64,000 nucleotides of DNA from Legionella micdadei (GTDB lineage: Bacteria; Pseudomonadota; Gammaproteobacteria; Legionellales; Legionellaceae), in contig NZ_LN614830.1 in the NCBI RefSeq assembly GCF_000953635.1, positions 797,001 to 861,000 on the forward strand, written 5' to 3'. The notes beneath the pieces are model-generated. The model made no database searches and was not told the DNA's origin. It worked only from the letters and a program-made list of their open reading frames with translations. How positions within the stretch are numbered: the first letter of the stretch is position 1; each line of letters starts with the position of its first letter. The position numbers and the translations under genes are program-made. This document shows, in pieces, positions 36,886 to 47,695 of this stretch.

Positions 36886-38043
36886 ATGGGTTGGAATGAG
36901 CCAGATAAAGGCAAAGATCCATGGAGTGGAAAAAATCAGCCACCTGATTTAGATGAAGCGTTAAAGCGTTTCCAGGAAAAGCTTAAGAAAACTTTTTTTG
37001 GGGGCTCAGAACAACCAGATGAAACTCCTCCAACAAATAAAAGCACCGGTTTATTGGTCGTTATGGCAATGCTCGTTATCTTTATTTTATGGGCGTTGTC
37101 AGGGATTTTTATCGTTGACGAAGGTGAACAAGCCGCAATTCTTCGCTTTGGCAAATATGTTGAAACGGTTGGTCCTGGACCCCACTGGATTCCACGAATT
37201 ATCTCGTCAAAAATAGTTAAGAATGTAGAACGCGTTTCAGATTATTCTTATTCTGCTCAAATGTTAACTAAAGACGAAAATCTTGTATCAGTTTCTCTCG
37301 CTGTACAATATCGCATTGGGGATTTGCAAGCTTATTTATTTAATGTTGCTGATCCGCAGGAAAGTTTGCAACAAGCCACCTCAAGTGCTTTACGACAAGT
37401 TGTGGGCACAACTACCCTCGATCAGATTATTACTGAAGGACGTGAAGCTTGGGGCTCAAATGTTCAGGAATCCTTAACGCGAATCCTTGAGAACTATAAA
37501 ACTGGAATTGTCATTGTGAATGTGTCACCTCAACCTGCTCGAGCTCCAGAAAACGTCCAGGATGCTTTTGATGATGCAATAAAGGCACAGGAGGATGAGA
37601 AGCGATTCAAAGAACAAGCTTTTGCTTATCAGGCACGTGTTGTTCCCATCGCAGAAGGAAATGCAAAACGGATTAGTGAAGAGGCACAAGCTTTTGCCCA
37701 ACAAGTGGTTCTTCGCGCTAAAGGGGAGGTCTCGGAGTTTTTGGGACTGTTGCCGCAATATACCCAATCTCCGGCAGTGACTGCAGAGCGCATGTATTTG
37801 GAGATGATGCAACAAGTCTTAAGCAATAGCTCTAAGGTCATTGTAGACAGCAAAGCGAATAATCTTTTGTACTTACCACTGGATAAATTGGCAAATACGG
37901 ACAATTTATTGCCTAAAGCTGCTTTGGCAGGGGCAGCAACCACTAGTCCTAAACCCACAGTAAGTTCTGAAAGCGAGAGTTTGGCAGTCAGTAGTCGGGA
38001 TATTACTAGACGAACCTATAGCAGCGGCCCAGGGGGAAATTAG
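36886..38043 (+). CDS. hflK: FtsH protease modulator subunit HflK
   Basis: Membrane SPFH/prohibitin protein that with HflC surrounds the FtsH protease and controls its access to membrane substrates. It has 385 residues: Gly/Pro-rich cytoplasmic start (GWNEPDKGKDPWSGKNQPPDLDE is broken here by the helix at about 53-78), then EGEQAAILRFGKYVETVGPG and the VRVVGTTTLD-like region RQVVGTTTLDQIITEGRE. GGGAGAG precedes the ATG. It ends three bases before hflC. Confidence 0.95.
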   Translation: MGWNEPDKGKDPWSGKNQPPDLDEALKRFQEKLKKTFFGGSEQPDETPPTNKSTGLLVVMAMLVIFILWALSGIFIVDEGEQAAILRFGKYVETVGPGPHWIPRIISSKIVKNVERVSDYSYSAQMLTKDENLVSVSLAVQYRIGDLQAYLFNVADPQESLQQATSSALRQVVGTTTLDQIITEGREAWGSNVQESLTRILENYKTGIVIVNVSPQPARAPENVQDAFDDAIKAQEDEKRFKEQAFAYQARVVPIAEGNAKRISEEAQAFAQQVVLRAKGEVSEFLGLLPQYTQSPAVTAERMYLEMMQQVLSNSSKVIVDSKANNLLYLPLDKLANTDNLLPKAALAGAATTSPKPTVSSESESLAVSSRDITRRTYSSGPGGN

Positions 38044-38046
38044 TAC

Positions 38047-38976
38047 ATGAAGGCGACAAGAACAATTTTAGGTATCCTGGTGTTTATCATTCTTATGGTA
38101 ATGTTAGCCAGTATGTTTACTATCACTCAAGGGCAGCACGGGATTCTGCTGCGGCTAGGCCGTTTGGTGAACGATGAAAGCGGTAACCCTTTAATTCTAG
38201 GGCCCGGTTTGCATCTCAAAACCCCTTTTATTGAAAATGTTCGTGTTTTTGATACCCGTATTCTAACCATGGACATCAAATCTTCACGCATCGTCACCAA
38301 AGAGAAAAAAGATGTCATCGTTGACTATTACGTAAAATGGCGTATTGAAGATTTAGCACGTTATTACAAATCCACAGGTGGAAACGAACTTAAAGCGGAA
38401 ACTTTATTAGAACAGCAATTAAATACTTCCTTACGAGCTGAATTTGGTAAGCGTACAATTTCTGAAGTGGTCTCAGCTGGACGAGATGACGTAATGGATT
38501 CTTTGCGCCCTAAGGCAGAAAAGCGTGCAGCGGGGTTAGGGATTAACATTGTTGACGTGCGTATTAAAGGAATCGAATTGCCTGAAAATACAAGCAATGC
38601 AATCTATCAACGAATGCGGGCTGATATGCAGAAAATTGCTAATCGTCACCGTGCAGATGGTAATGCTGCAGCAGAAGCCATTAAAGCTGCTGCGGATGCC
38701 CAGGTTACCGTCATTTTGGCTAAGGCACAAAGCGAAGGGCAAATGATTCGGGCTCGAGGCCAGGCAGAAGCTGCGGCTATTTATTCAGAAGCCTTTAATA
38801 AAAATAAAGACTTCTTTAGTTTTTATCGTAGTTTAAAGGCCTATGAGAATAGCTTTAACAATAAACAAGATTTATTAGTACTTGATCAGAGTTCTGCATT
38901 CTTTAACTATTTTAAGGGTGCTTTGAATAGTAGTGCGAACGTCAAAAATCAGACTTCGTCTAGAACGAAAAGTTAA
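38047..38976 (+). CDS. hflC: FtsH protease modulator subunit HflC
   Basis: Partner of HflK, 309 residues. One N-terminal membrane helix (about 6-24, ILGILVFIILMVMLASMF) is followed by the SPFH domain: TQGQHGILLRLGRLV, GPGLHLKTPFIENVRVFD, DVIVDYYVKWRI. Its C-terminal coiled coil includes ARGQAEAAAIYSEAFNK and FFSFYRSLKAYENSF, both typical. Gene order hflK-hflC-yjeT-purA is as in E. coli. Confidence 0.96.
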   Translation: MKATRTILGILVFIILMVMLASMFTITQGQHGILLRLGRLVNDESGNPLILGPGLHLKTPFIENVRVFDTRILTMDIKSSRIVTKEKKDVIVDYYVKWRIEDLARYYKSTGGNELKAETLLEQQLNTSLRAEFGKRTISEVVSAGRDDVMDSLRPKAEKRAAGLGINIVDVRIKGIELPENTSNAIYQRMRADMQKIANRHRADGNAAAEAIKAAADAQVTVILAKAQSEGQMIRARGQAEAAAIYSEAFNKNKDFFSFYRSLKAYENSFNNKQDLLVLDQSSAFFNYFKGALNSSANVKNQTSSRTKS

Positions 38977-39260
38977 TAAAGAAAATAAGTCAGGGTGATG
39001 GTTTTTTGTATCTAGGCTTATCTTTAACAACAAAAATACAAAGTGAAGCAATCCCCTTATTTTAATCCCTCGGCTTGACCGGGGGGCATTGGATAATTAA
39101 CTTTAGATTGGGTTCGGTGGCTCTGCAGGACAAGTTGCGGAGACATCGTAAATACGTGCAGAATTTATTTTTGATTTTGCCTCGATAAAGAGCTTTGGTA
39201 CATTGGTCTTGGTTTTCTCTTAAAAAGAGTAGAAATCTTAGTAGACCCTCATTATAATTA

Positions 39261-39279
39261 CCGATTTTGCTGAAATCGG
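39261..39279 (+). promoter_or_regulatory. Hairpin competing with the downstream terminator
   Basis: CCGATTT (39261-39267) pairs with AAATCGG (39273-39279) around a five-base loop. Its 3' arm shares GG (39278-39279) with the first bases of the terminator stem, so both full stems cannot form together. This resembles an antiterminator/terminator pair, but may be chance. Confidence 0.35.
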
Positions 39280-39303
39280 GTTAAGCACGCTTAACCCTTT
39301 TTT
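39278..39303 (+). terminator. Rho-independent terminator upstream of yjeT-purA
   Basis: GGGTTAAG (39278-39285), loop CACG, CTTAACCC (39290-39297), followed by six T. A textbook terminator. It ends 19 bases before the yjeT start, so it either ends the hflKC message or attenuates yjeT-purA. Confidence 0.88.
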
Positions 39304-39322
39304 ATTGGAGTTTCTTGGGTAT

Positions 39323-40832
<1,510 letters not shown>

Positions 40833-40840
40833 ATTCAATA

Positions 40841-40907
40841 ATCCGAGCCACAACCGTAGGGAGCGGATACTATGATTACCTATCTGCCCCTCAACTGTGG
40901 TTTGGAT
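40841..40907. repeat. Long imperfect hairpin downstream of purA
   Basis: Outer stem ATCCGAGCCACA (40841-40852) pairs with TGTGGTTTGGAT (40896-40907) over 12 positions with two G-U pairs. Inside it, AGGGAGCGGATA (40858-40869) pairs with TATCTGCCCCT (40881-40891) with one bulged A. The fold begins eight bases after the purA stop. No U-run follows, so it is not a typical terminator; it could be an mRNA 3' stabiliser, a mobile palindromic repeat or a small RNA. Confidence 0.65.
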
Positions 40908-41003
40908 CCCCTGCCTGTGTCCTATCCCTCTTTGCTAAGAGCAAATTAAGAGGTAATATGAAATTAGCATTTTGTTAGAAAAAGATTCACAGCGGAGGTG
41001 ATG

Positions 41004-41864
41004 ATGTCTAGTTCTTGGCAAACCATATTAAACTTATTACCCCTTGATTTGGGTAGTGTTAAACATTCTTTGCAATGGGTAATCTCTGAGTCAAAAGATA
41101 AATTTTATTCTAATCCTAACTTTAGGCCACCAGAAGATGGAAGGTCTGTCTTAGGTAAGAAAGGCATGGTTCTTTACCTTATACATGGCACAGCAGATTA
41201 TCCAGACGTATTTAATGAGCTTATCGGCAATTTATTGCTGAAACTCCCAAGTTATGTTTATGGCATTCGGAATGTGACGCTCGAAAAACGCTTTCAAGGA
41301 CTTTCCATCGAAGAACAGGCTCGGCAGATTATTGGAAAAATGAAAGCCAATGGTGATACTGATGTCGGCTTCATCGGCCATTCAAGAGGAGGTTTAGATG
41401 CACAAAGAGTCGATGCCATCGTAACAAAAGAAAAGGAACACAACATAAGAGTACATCTTGTTACAAATGTGTGTACCCCTTACCAAGGTTCTTATTTAGC
41501 CATTCGCCCGCTGACTTCAGCCTCTGATTCGGTGGCTCAGATGGCAATTGGGGCTGACTATTTAGAAGAAGTTGAAAAGGAAGTAATGCAGTCGTCGGCA
41601 GCTTATTATTTTATTTTGGCCCGAAACGATTACATCGTGGAACCTACTAAATGCTATTTGCCCAAGTATGTGGAACAACATCCTGATTCTGTATTCGTTA
41701 TAGAAAATACGGGGCACTTGGAGATTATTTATAAAGAGTTTTTCTTCAGGCGTTGCCACACTATCTTAGAAAAACTCGAGAGTTCCTTAAAGCCAAGAAA
41801 CCTGGCGACAGAGGAAATGCATGAGGAGAAGCCTTTGATAGGCGTGACTTCGAGCTACGCATAA
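41004..41864 (+). CDS. Serine alpha/beta hydrolase (lipase-like), effector candidate
   Basis: Protein of 286 residues without signal peptide or membrane segment. It has VLYLIHGTADYPDVF (oxyanion HG), the nucleophile elbow GHSRGG with Ser127, an acid candidate in LARNDYIV, and a late NTGHLEII histidine, so a complete hydrolase triad is plausible. The tail EEMHEEKPLIGVTSSYA is Glu-rich then small/hydrophobic, resembling Dot/Icm C-terminal signals. GGAGG lies five bases before ATG 41004; ATG 41001 and GTG 40998 are alternatives. Substrate unknown; no close named family recognised. It overlaps the convergent adenosine deaminase gene by ten bases. Confidence 0.75.
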   Translation: MSSSWQTILNLLPLDLGSVKHSLQWVISESKDKFYSNPNFRPPEDGRSVLGKKGMVLYLIHGTADYPDVFNELIGNLLLKLPSYVYGIRNVTLEKRFQGLSIEEQARQIIGKMKANGDTDVGFIGHSRGGLDAQRVDAIVTKEKEHNIRVHLVTNVCTPYQGSYLAIRPLTSASDSVAQMAIGADYLEEVEKEVMQSSAAYYFILARNDYIVEPTKCYLPKYVEQHPDSVFVIENTGHLEIIYKEFFFRRCHTILEKLESSLKPRNLATEEMHEEKPLIGVTSSYA

Positions 41865-43333
41865 TTATTTTCAAAGTCGATAAATTTTTTCTCAAGCGCG
41901 TGTTGCAAGCGGGCTTTTTCGTTATTTTTTATAAAATTGAGGCAACTCTGACTATTGAGTTTTTTACAGGCATTAACGGGAATTGCTTGAGTGGCCTCTT
42001 CCCATAAACTTTGACCTGGTAAAAAACTGTAGGTTATTGCGTTACGGCTTATCATTTTTAAAGTGGGATAATCCAGGCCATGCTGCAGAACCGCTTCGAC
42101 GTATTGTTGAGTGAGATCAGTACGCAGGATGCCTTCATCATCCGTGGACAAGACAACAGGGACTTTATGGCTAAGGTAATCATTTAACGGGTGATGAATG
42201 CCTGAGACATTAAGCAATTTTTTATTGCTAACTAAATTAATTTCAACGGCGGTTTTCTTTTTAGCCATAGTATTGAATAACTTTTCTGCTTCATTTTCAT
42301 AGGCAATATCAACACCATGTCCTATTCTTTCTGCTTGTCCGGTGATGATGGCATCATGAATATGAAAACGTAAATTTTCAGGGGCAACATCGCTGGGTGA
42401 TAATTCTCCAGCATGTAAAGCGATATGAACGGTCGGGTACGCCTTATGCAAAAAATCAAACACTTTCATATGTTGGTGATAATCACGCAGGGAAATAATA
42501 CCATCCTCGGCCTGCACTAAATTCACACCAACAATATCCCGCGATTGGCTTGCCGCTGCAAAGCCATTTAAGGCTTGGGCAAATACTTTTTCTAGCGGTT
42601 GTTCCCGTAAAATGTAATATTGAAATTTAACTGTCAGTTGGCAAACGCCTTGGCTTGGATTCTTATCGCAGCCTAGTTGTTGCCGAGCTTGTTTTAAAAT
42701 TTGAGTGGATTCGTTGGCAGTGGATTGAATGTTTTTCACAAAATTTGGATCTTGGAGTAATTGCTGTTGCACCTGAGCAAATTGATTTGGAGCAATTTTT
42801 GCGGGCGCGAAGTTTGTTGATTTCGCGTTATCCGGCAGTATCATGATTTCCAGGTAGAGTTCGTGTTGACTCGCCGCACGCTGCATTATTTCGGCAAGCA
42901 GTTGCGGCCTATAGTCAGCGACAACGGGCATGAATTTATAGAAACTAGCAAAGAAATGATCATGGCTGGTTTCATCGCGACTCGGTTTAAAATCTTTTAA
43001 TGACCACGCTCGGATTGTCTGCGCGTAGAGGTTAGGGTATTCGCTTAATTCTTTTCCATTAATGCCGAAGCAACGTTCAACGGTTTTGGTGATAGACAAT
43101 GTTTCTTTATCCAAGCAGTAATTACCTTGCGCGGCAAGCGCAAGCATCGTTTCAGGATAAGCACCACCTGCCAAATGATAATGTAATTCACCACCTTTAG
43201 GCATGTTCTTTAGAAACGCGTACAAGGCGTTTGGTTTTGTCCTAATGCTATTGAAATAATCATTAACTGTTGCGTTTGCCAAGGCATGATAGATAACGAG
43301 CGAAAGTAAAAAGCCTAGTCTTAATAGATTCAT
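41855..43333 (-). CDS. Exported adenosine deaminase family protein
   Basis: Metal-dependent amidohydrolase of the adenosine/AMP deaminase group. ATG 43333 gives a signal peptide (MNLLRLGFLLSLVIYHALANA), so the enzyme is probably periplasmic or secreted; a TTG ten codons upstream would hide this. The mature chain is about 470 residues, longer than cytosolic adenosine deaminases (about 340), close to the exported CECR1/ADGF-like forms. Motifs: HYHLAGGAYPE (metal His pair), HAGELSPSD (Glu), RIGHGVDI and LSTDDEGI (metal Asp). It could convert adenosine from the host or medium to inosine for uptake. Ribosome-binding site weak. Confidence 0.88.
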   Translation of the reverse strand: MNLLRLGFLLSLVIYHALANATVNDYFNSIRTKPNALYAFLKNMPKGGELHYHLAGGAYPETMLALAAQGNYCLDKETLSITKTVERCFGINGKELSEYPNLYAQTIRAWSLKDFKPSRDETSHDHFFASFYKFMPVVADYRPQLLAEIMQRAASQHELYLEIMILPDNAKSTNFAPAKIAPNQFAQVQQQLLQDPNFVKNIQSTANESTQILKQARQQLGCDKNPSQGVCQLTVKFQYYILREQPLEKVFAQALNGFAAASQSRDIVGVNLVQAEDGIISLRDYHQHMKVFDFLHKAYPTVHIALHAGELSPSDVAPENLRFHIHDAIITGQAERIGHGVDIAYENEAEKLFNTMAKKKTAVEINLVSNKKLLNVSGIHHPLNDYLSHKVPVVLSTDDEGILRTDLTQQYVEAVLQHGLDYPTLKMISRNAITYSFLPGQSLWEEATQAIPVNACKKLNSQSCLNFIKNNEKARLQHALEKKFIDFENNYA

Positions 43334-43537
43334 AAAAACACAATGAGATTTGTTTGGCAGCAATTATCTCATAAATAAAACAAATCAACAAATTAAGTGA
43401 ATAGCTTATCCCTTTTATCCCTATGTTCTGCACCCAGCAAGCCGGACGTATAAGAGAGGAGGTATGACCCTGAAGCGAAGAAAAAAAATTCACCACATGA
43501 ACCTAAGATCATATGGTGAATAGTATGCACTTTCGAG

Positions 43538-44866
43538 TTAACGATTAGCAGCTACAGCTAAACCTTTTAGAATAGTCAGTGCAGCATATAATTGATAATC
43601 CTCATGCAATAAAGCTTCATCATCTTTATTTGAGTTAATGTTTGCTGCTTGTTCAGAATTATTCATTAAGTGACCACTTAAATCAGCCTCGCTAAAGCCG
43701 GCAAAGCTATCTTTTTTAGCCTCGGTTTTAGGTACTTCGATTTCTTCCACGACGATGTCCGGTGTAATCCCCTTCGCCTGTATTGAAGTGCCGGATGGAG
43801 TATAGTACAGGGCGGTTGTAAGTTTAATTCCGCGCTTATCATCAAGAGGAAGTACAGTTTGCACTGAACCTTTACCGAAGCTTTGGGTACCTAAGATGAC
43901 TGCTCGTTTATTATCCTTTAAAGCACCTGCCACGATTTCAGAAGCAGAGGCAGATCCATTATTTATCAACACGACCATAGGGGCATTATTCAAAATGTCT
44001 TTGGTATTTGTTGATAAGGCTGTAAATTTTGATCCAGGTAGACGTCCTTGAGTATAAACAATCATTTCTGGTTTGCCATTTTTGTCACTGGCAAGAAACG
44101 CATCGGACACTTGAATGGCTGAATCCAAAAGGCCCCCGGGGTTATTGCGTAAATCGAGAATCAGTCCTTTCAATTTACCACCCGATTGCTGTTTCAGTTG
44201 CTCAATTGCTTTCTCCATATCTTGACCCGTCATTGCTTGGAATTGGGTAAGGCGGACATAACCATAGCCGTCATCAAGGAGTCTACTTTTAACGCTCTTG
44301 ATCATAATTTTTTCACGGACGAGGGAGAAAGTGAGTGGCTTACTTTCGCCTTTACGTAAAATAGTTAGATCAAGTGTGGTTCCTTCTTTTCCGCGCATCA
44401 AATCAACAGCTTCTTTTAAACTAATGCCTTGTACAGATTTAGAACCAAGTTTGATGATGTAATCGCCTGCTTTAATGCCTGCTTTAAAGGCTGGCGTATC
44501 GACTAGGGGGGTAACGACCTTGACGACTCCATCTTCCATGGTGACTTCAATACCAAGTCCACCAAACTCACCACTGGTCGAGGTTTGTAATTCCTTAAAT
44601 GCATCTTCGTCAAGATAAGTGGAATGCGGGTCTAATCCACTCAACATACCACGAATAGCATTATCAAATAATTCCTTGTCATCGACAGGTTTAACGTAAT
44701 ATTTTTTAATTTCCCCAATCGCATTTGAAAAACGTTGCACGTCTTCCATTGGAATTTGTTTTGATCCGCTGCCCTGGTCATTTTCTGAAAATGCTTGCGC
44801 CGGAAAAATTAAGGCTGTGGTAACCAGTGTCGCCATGGCGCCAAAATAAAACCGTCTCTTGTGCAT
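43538..44866 (-). CDS. ctpA: C-terminal processing peptidase (S41, Ctp/Prc type)
   Basis: Periplasmic serine protease trimming C-terminal tails of envelope proteins. The 442-residue chain has a signal peptide (about 1-25, TLVTTALIFPAQA), a PDZ domain (about 90-165, GGLGIEVTMEDGVVKVV) and the S41 core with NNGSASASEIVAGAL (catalytic Ser) and FGKGSVQTVLPL (catalytic Lys). Good ribosome-binding site AAGGAG. It follows envC by 88 bases in the gpmI-envC-ctpA order, common in gammaproteobacteria; EnvC and Ctp both act on cell-wall remodelling. Confidence 0.95.
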   Translation of the reverse strand: MHKRRFYFGAMATLVTTALIFPAQAFSENDQGSGSKQIPMEDVQRFSNAIGEIKKYYVKPVDDKELFDNAIRGMLSGLDPHSTYLDEDAFKELQTSTSGEFGGLGIEVTMEDGVVKVVTPLVDTPAFKAGIKAGDYIIKLGSKSVQGISLKEAVDLMRGKEGTTLDLTILRKGESKPLTFSLVREKIMIKSVKSRLLDDGYGYVRLTQFQAMTGQDMEKAIEQLKQQSGGKLKGLILDLRNNPGGLLDSAIQVSDAFLASDKNGKPEMIVYTQGRLPGSKFTALSTNTKDILNNAPMVVLINNGSASASEIVAGALKDNKRAVILGTQSFGKGSVQTVLPLDDKRGIKLTTALYYTPSGTSIQAKGITPDIVVEEIEVPKTEAKKDSFAGFSEADLSGHLMNNSEQAANINSNKDDEALLHEDYQLYAALTILKGLAVAANR

Positions 44867-44954
44867 ACTGTTCTCCTTGGTAAGTTAGGATCGCCTGAGC
44901 GAACCACCTTCCGGTATCATTTTATGTATTGCAATATAAATGCCAGGAGCAACC

Positions 44955-46061
44955 TTAAGACAACCAATCTAGGGGTGAGATCGCTTTACCACGATGTCTT
45001 ACTTCGAAGTATAGTCCGTTTTGCTTCAGTCCGCCGCTGTGGCCGACTGCAGCAATTTGTTCCCCTTGAAGGACAGTTTCACCTTTTTGTTTAAACAAGG
45101 ATTGATTATGAGCATACAAGGTCATGAAGCCTTGACCATGATCGAGAATTAACAATAAACCGTAACCATTTAGCCAATCACTAAAGACTACTTTGCCAGG
45201 GTAAACGGCGGTTACTGGTGTGCCTTCTCCGGCAAAAAATGTCACTCCTTGATTCATTTTTTGTAAGGCTTGAGGTTGGATTCGAACGGGCCTTGGAAGT
45301 TTTTTGCGCATTTGGGTAAAAGGTTGCTTGACTTGTATAATGCTTTGCTGCGCTAAAGTTTTCAGAAGCTGAGATAAATTTTTCTTATTGCGTTCGTATT
45401 CAGAAAGAGTCAATTGCTTGGTTTGAATTTCATTATTGAGGGATTGAATGACTGCTTCGTGATAATGCTTATTTTGTTCAAGTTCTTGTTGGTGTTTATT
45501 CAATTGTTGTTGTAATTGCCGTTGGGCTTCGAGCTCTGTTTTTAGTGTTTCTTGGTTAAGAGTAAGATTTTGTTTGGTCATATCGATTTGGTCGATGATA
45601 TTTTGCCGTGAGCGTACCAAATACTGGTGAAACGTAAGCAACCGGCTAATGGCGTAGGGATCATCTTGGTTCATTAACCACTTTAAAGGCTGATATTCGC
45701 CCATCTTATAACGGGCGCGAACATGTTCAGCGAGCAGCTGTTGTTGAGCAATCAGTTGCTTATTTAAATCATTCACACTTTGTTGCAAATTGACAATCTT
45801 TTGTTGTTTAGTGTTGATATCTTGTTGGATGTTGCGTAATGAGTGTATCCCTTCACCGATTTGCCTTTCTGTATTCGCAAGCTCCTTATCCAATACTCCG
45901 CGTTTGTCATTTGCCGAAGCTAAGGTTTGTTTGAGTTTACTGATCTGCTCATCAAGTTGCTTGAGCTTACTCTTAGTTTGAGTAAGCGAAGCGGGTTCAG
46001 CCCAAACGCTGACTGAAATTATCAAGCAAATACTAAGGAGACGTTTAATTCGAGAGCTCAT
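44955..46061 (-). CDS. envC: Murein hydrolase activator EnvC
   Basis: Periplasmic activator of the AmiA/AmiB amidases that split septal peptidoglycan. The 368-residue protein has a signal peptide (about 1-21), long coiled coils between 25 and 240 (LKQLDEQISKLKQTL, LNKHQQELEQNK) and a C-terminal LytM/M23 domain. In the domain, the HLH zinc motif of active M23 enzymes is replaced by NGLYFEVRH, so it is a degenerate, regulatory LytM, as in E. coli EnvC. Its start overlaps the gpmI end by 17 bases. Confidence 0.92.
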   Translation of the reverse strand: MSSRIKRLLSICLIISVSVWAEPASLTQTKSKLKQLDEQISKLKQTLASANDKRGVLDKELANTERQIGEGIHSLRNIQQDINTKQQKIVNLQQSVNDLNKQLIAQQQLLAEHVRARYKMGEYQPLKWLMNQDDPYAISRLLTFHQYLVRSRQNIIDQIDMTKQNLTLNQETLKTELEAQRQLQQQLNKHQQELEQNKHYHEAVIQSLNNEIQTKQLTLSEYERNKKNLSQLLKTLAQQSIIQVKQPFTQMRKKLPRPVRIQPQALQKMNQGVTFFAGEGTPVTAVYPGKVVFSDWLNGYGLLLILDHGQGFMTLYAHNQSLFKQKGETVLQGEQIAAVGHSGGLKQNGLYFEVRHRGKAISPLDWLS

Positions 46062-47592
46062 GGGTTTCCGCCAATAATGCGCTACCTGTCATTTCAGGGG
46101 GTTGTTTAATATCGAGTAAGGCTAAAACGGTAGGGGCAATATCAATTAAACTTCCTTTATCTTTATTAAATTGCCAATCCCCCCCCACATAAAGTAAAGG
46201 CACGGGCTGACAAGTATGGGCAGTATGTGCTTGATGGGTGGTTTCATCATACATGGCTTCAGCGTTACCGTGATCTGCTGTGATTAATAAAGAACCTCCA
46301 GTACTTGCCAATGCCTGCCAAACTTCGTGCATGCACTGATCCAAACACTCAATGGCTCTTTTAGTGGCTGCGAAATCGCCGCTATGGCCGACCATGTCTG
46401 CATTGGCATAGTTACAAATGATGACATCATAAGCCTCGCTGCGGATGGCGTCTATTAATGCGTGTGTGAGTTCCGGAGCGCTCATCTCTGGAAGTAAGTC
46501 GTAGGTAGCAACTAAAGGAGATGGGATGAGAATCCGGTCTTCGTTAGGAAAAACATGCTCCGAACCGCCATTAAAGAAAAAAGTCACATGAGCATATTTT
46601 TCTGTCTCGGCAATCCGCAGTTGGCTTAATCCATTTGCTGCGATGACCTCCCCAAGTGTGTTGTGTAAATTTAAAGGGGGGAAGACACATTCTGTGGATA
46701 AATTTTTCGCATATTGGGTCATGCTTACAAAATGGCTCAGAGTAGGCTGCTTTGGACGAATAAAGCCATCAAAGTTTTCGTCAATAAGCGCTTGTGTCAA
46801 TTGACGTGCACGGTCAGCGCGAAAGTTAAAGAATAAAATGGAATCGCCATCCTCTATAGGCTCACATTCACCAATTAAAGTAGGGGGGATGAATTCGTCT
46901 GATTTTTTTTCTGCATAAGATGCTTTAACGGCCTCTTCTGCTGAATTAAAGTGATAACTGCTTTTACATTCTGTTAATAAATGATAAACAGGTGCTATTC
47001 GCTCCCAGCGTTTGTCGCGATCCATTGCAAAATAACGCCCGGTAATTGACTTGATAGAAGCTACAGGATAAATCTCAAGCTGTTGTCTAAGTTTTGTTAA
47101 ACTTTCTAAAGCACTTTGCGGCGGAGTGTCGCGACCATCAAGAAACAGATGCAGACAAACCCGGTTAAAAGCGTGTTTCGCACACAGCGCAAGAAAAGCA
47201 AATAAATGGTTTTCATGGCTATGTACCCCTCCTTGAGAAAGCAGTCCCATCACATGCACTGTTTTCCCATCTGTTTTTGCCTCTTCAATAAGTTTAATGA
47301 GTACTGCATTTTGGTTAAATTCCCCATTGGCAATGGCTTCGTTAATGCGGGTGAAATCCTGATAGATGACACGACCCGCTCCGATGTGCATGTGACCCAC
47401 TTCGGAATTTCCCATTTGCTCGTCGGGCAATCCAACTTGGTGTCCTGAGGCATCAAGCAAAATGTGGGGTCGAGTTGCCCACCATTCATCCCATTGAGGA
47501 GTGTTGGCTGCGAAAATTGCATTATGTTCTTTTTCTTTACGGTACCCCCAGCCGTCTAGGATCATTAAGACAAGCGGTACATTTTTACGCAT
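46045..47592 (-). CDS. gpmI: Phosphoglycerate mutase, cofactor-independent
   Basis: Interconverts 3- and 2-phosphoglycerate using two manganese ions. ATG 47592 has AAAGAG upstream and gives 515 residues, matching the family; an upstream in-frame extension is hydrophobic and unlikely. The motifs are PLVLMILDGWGYR, the catalytic-serine region MGNSEVGHMHIGAGR, DGRDTPP and TADHGNAEAMYD. First gene of gpmI-envC-ctpA, divergent from uppS. Confidence 0.96.
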   Translation of the reverse strand: MRKNVPLVLMILDGWGYRKEKEHNAIFAANTPQWDEWWATRPHILLDASGHQVGLPDEQMGNSEVGHMHIGAGRVIYQDFTRINEAIANGEFNQNAVLIKLIEEAKTDGKTVHVMGLLSQGGVHSHENHLFAFLALCAKHAFNRVCLHLFLDGRDTPPQSALESLTKLRQQLEIYPVASIKSITGRYFAMDRDKRWERIAPVYHLLTECKSSYHFNSAEEAVKASYAEKKSDEFIPPTLIGECEPIEDGDSILFFNFRADRARQLTQALIDENFDGFIRPKQPTLSHFVSMTQYAKNLSTECVFPPLNLHNTLGEVIAANGLSQLRIAETEKYAHVTFFFNGGSEHVFPNEDRILIPSPLVATYDLLPEMSAPELTHALIDAIRSEAYDVIICNYANADMVGHSGDFAATKRAIECLDQCMHEVWQALASTGGSLLITADHGNAEAMYDETTHQAHTAHTCQPVPLLYVGGDWQFNKDKGSLIDIAPTVLALLDIKQPPEMTGSALLAETHELSN

Positions 47593-47695
47593 ATCAATCT
47601 CTTTAAAGAAAAACCTAATTATATACACAATCAAATAATACAACACTTAATATTTTGCTCTAAAGCAGTTAGACTATTGGCTTTTGTATAGTTGG

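Larger units (their letters stand above)
38977..39322. other. Intergenic region hflC to yjeT
   Basis: About 345 bases with no gene seen. Its last part contains the strong terminator and an alternative hairpin described separately. A TATAAT at 39253-39258 has no good -35 at normal spacing. Confidence 0.5.

Noticed and set aside
39061-39240. Possible tRNA or riboswitch between hflC and yjeT
   Set aside because: I tried to fold a cloverleaf and known purine aptamer and found no consistent stems.
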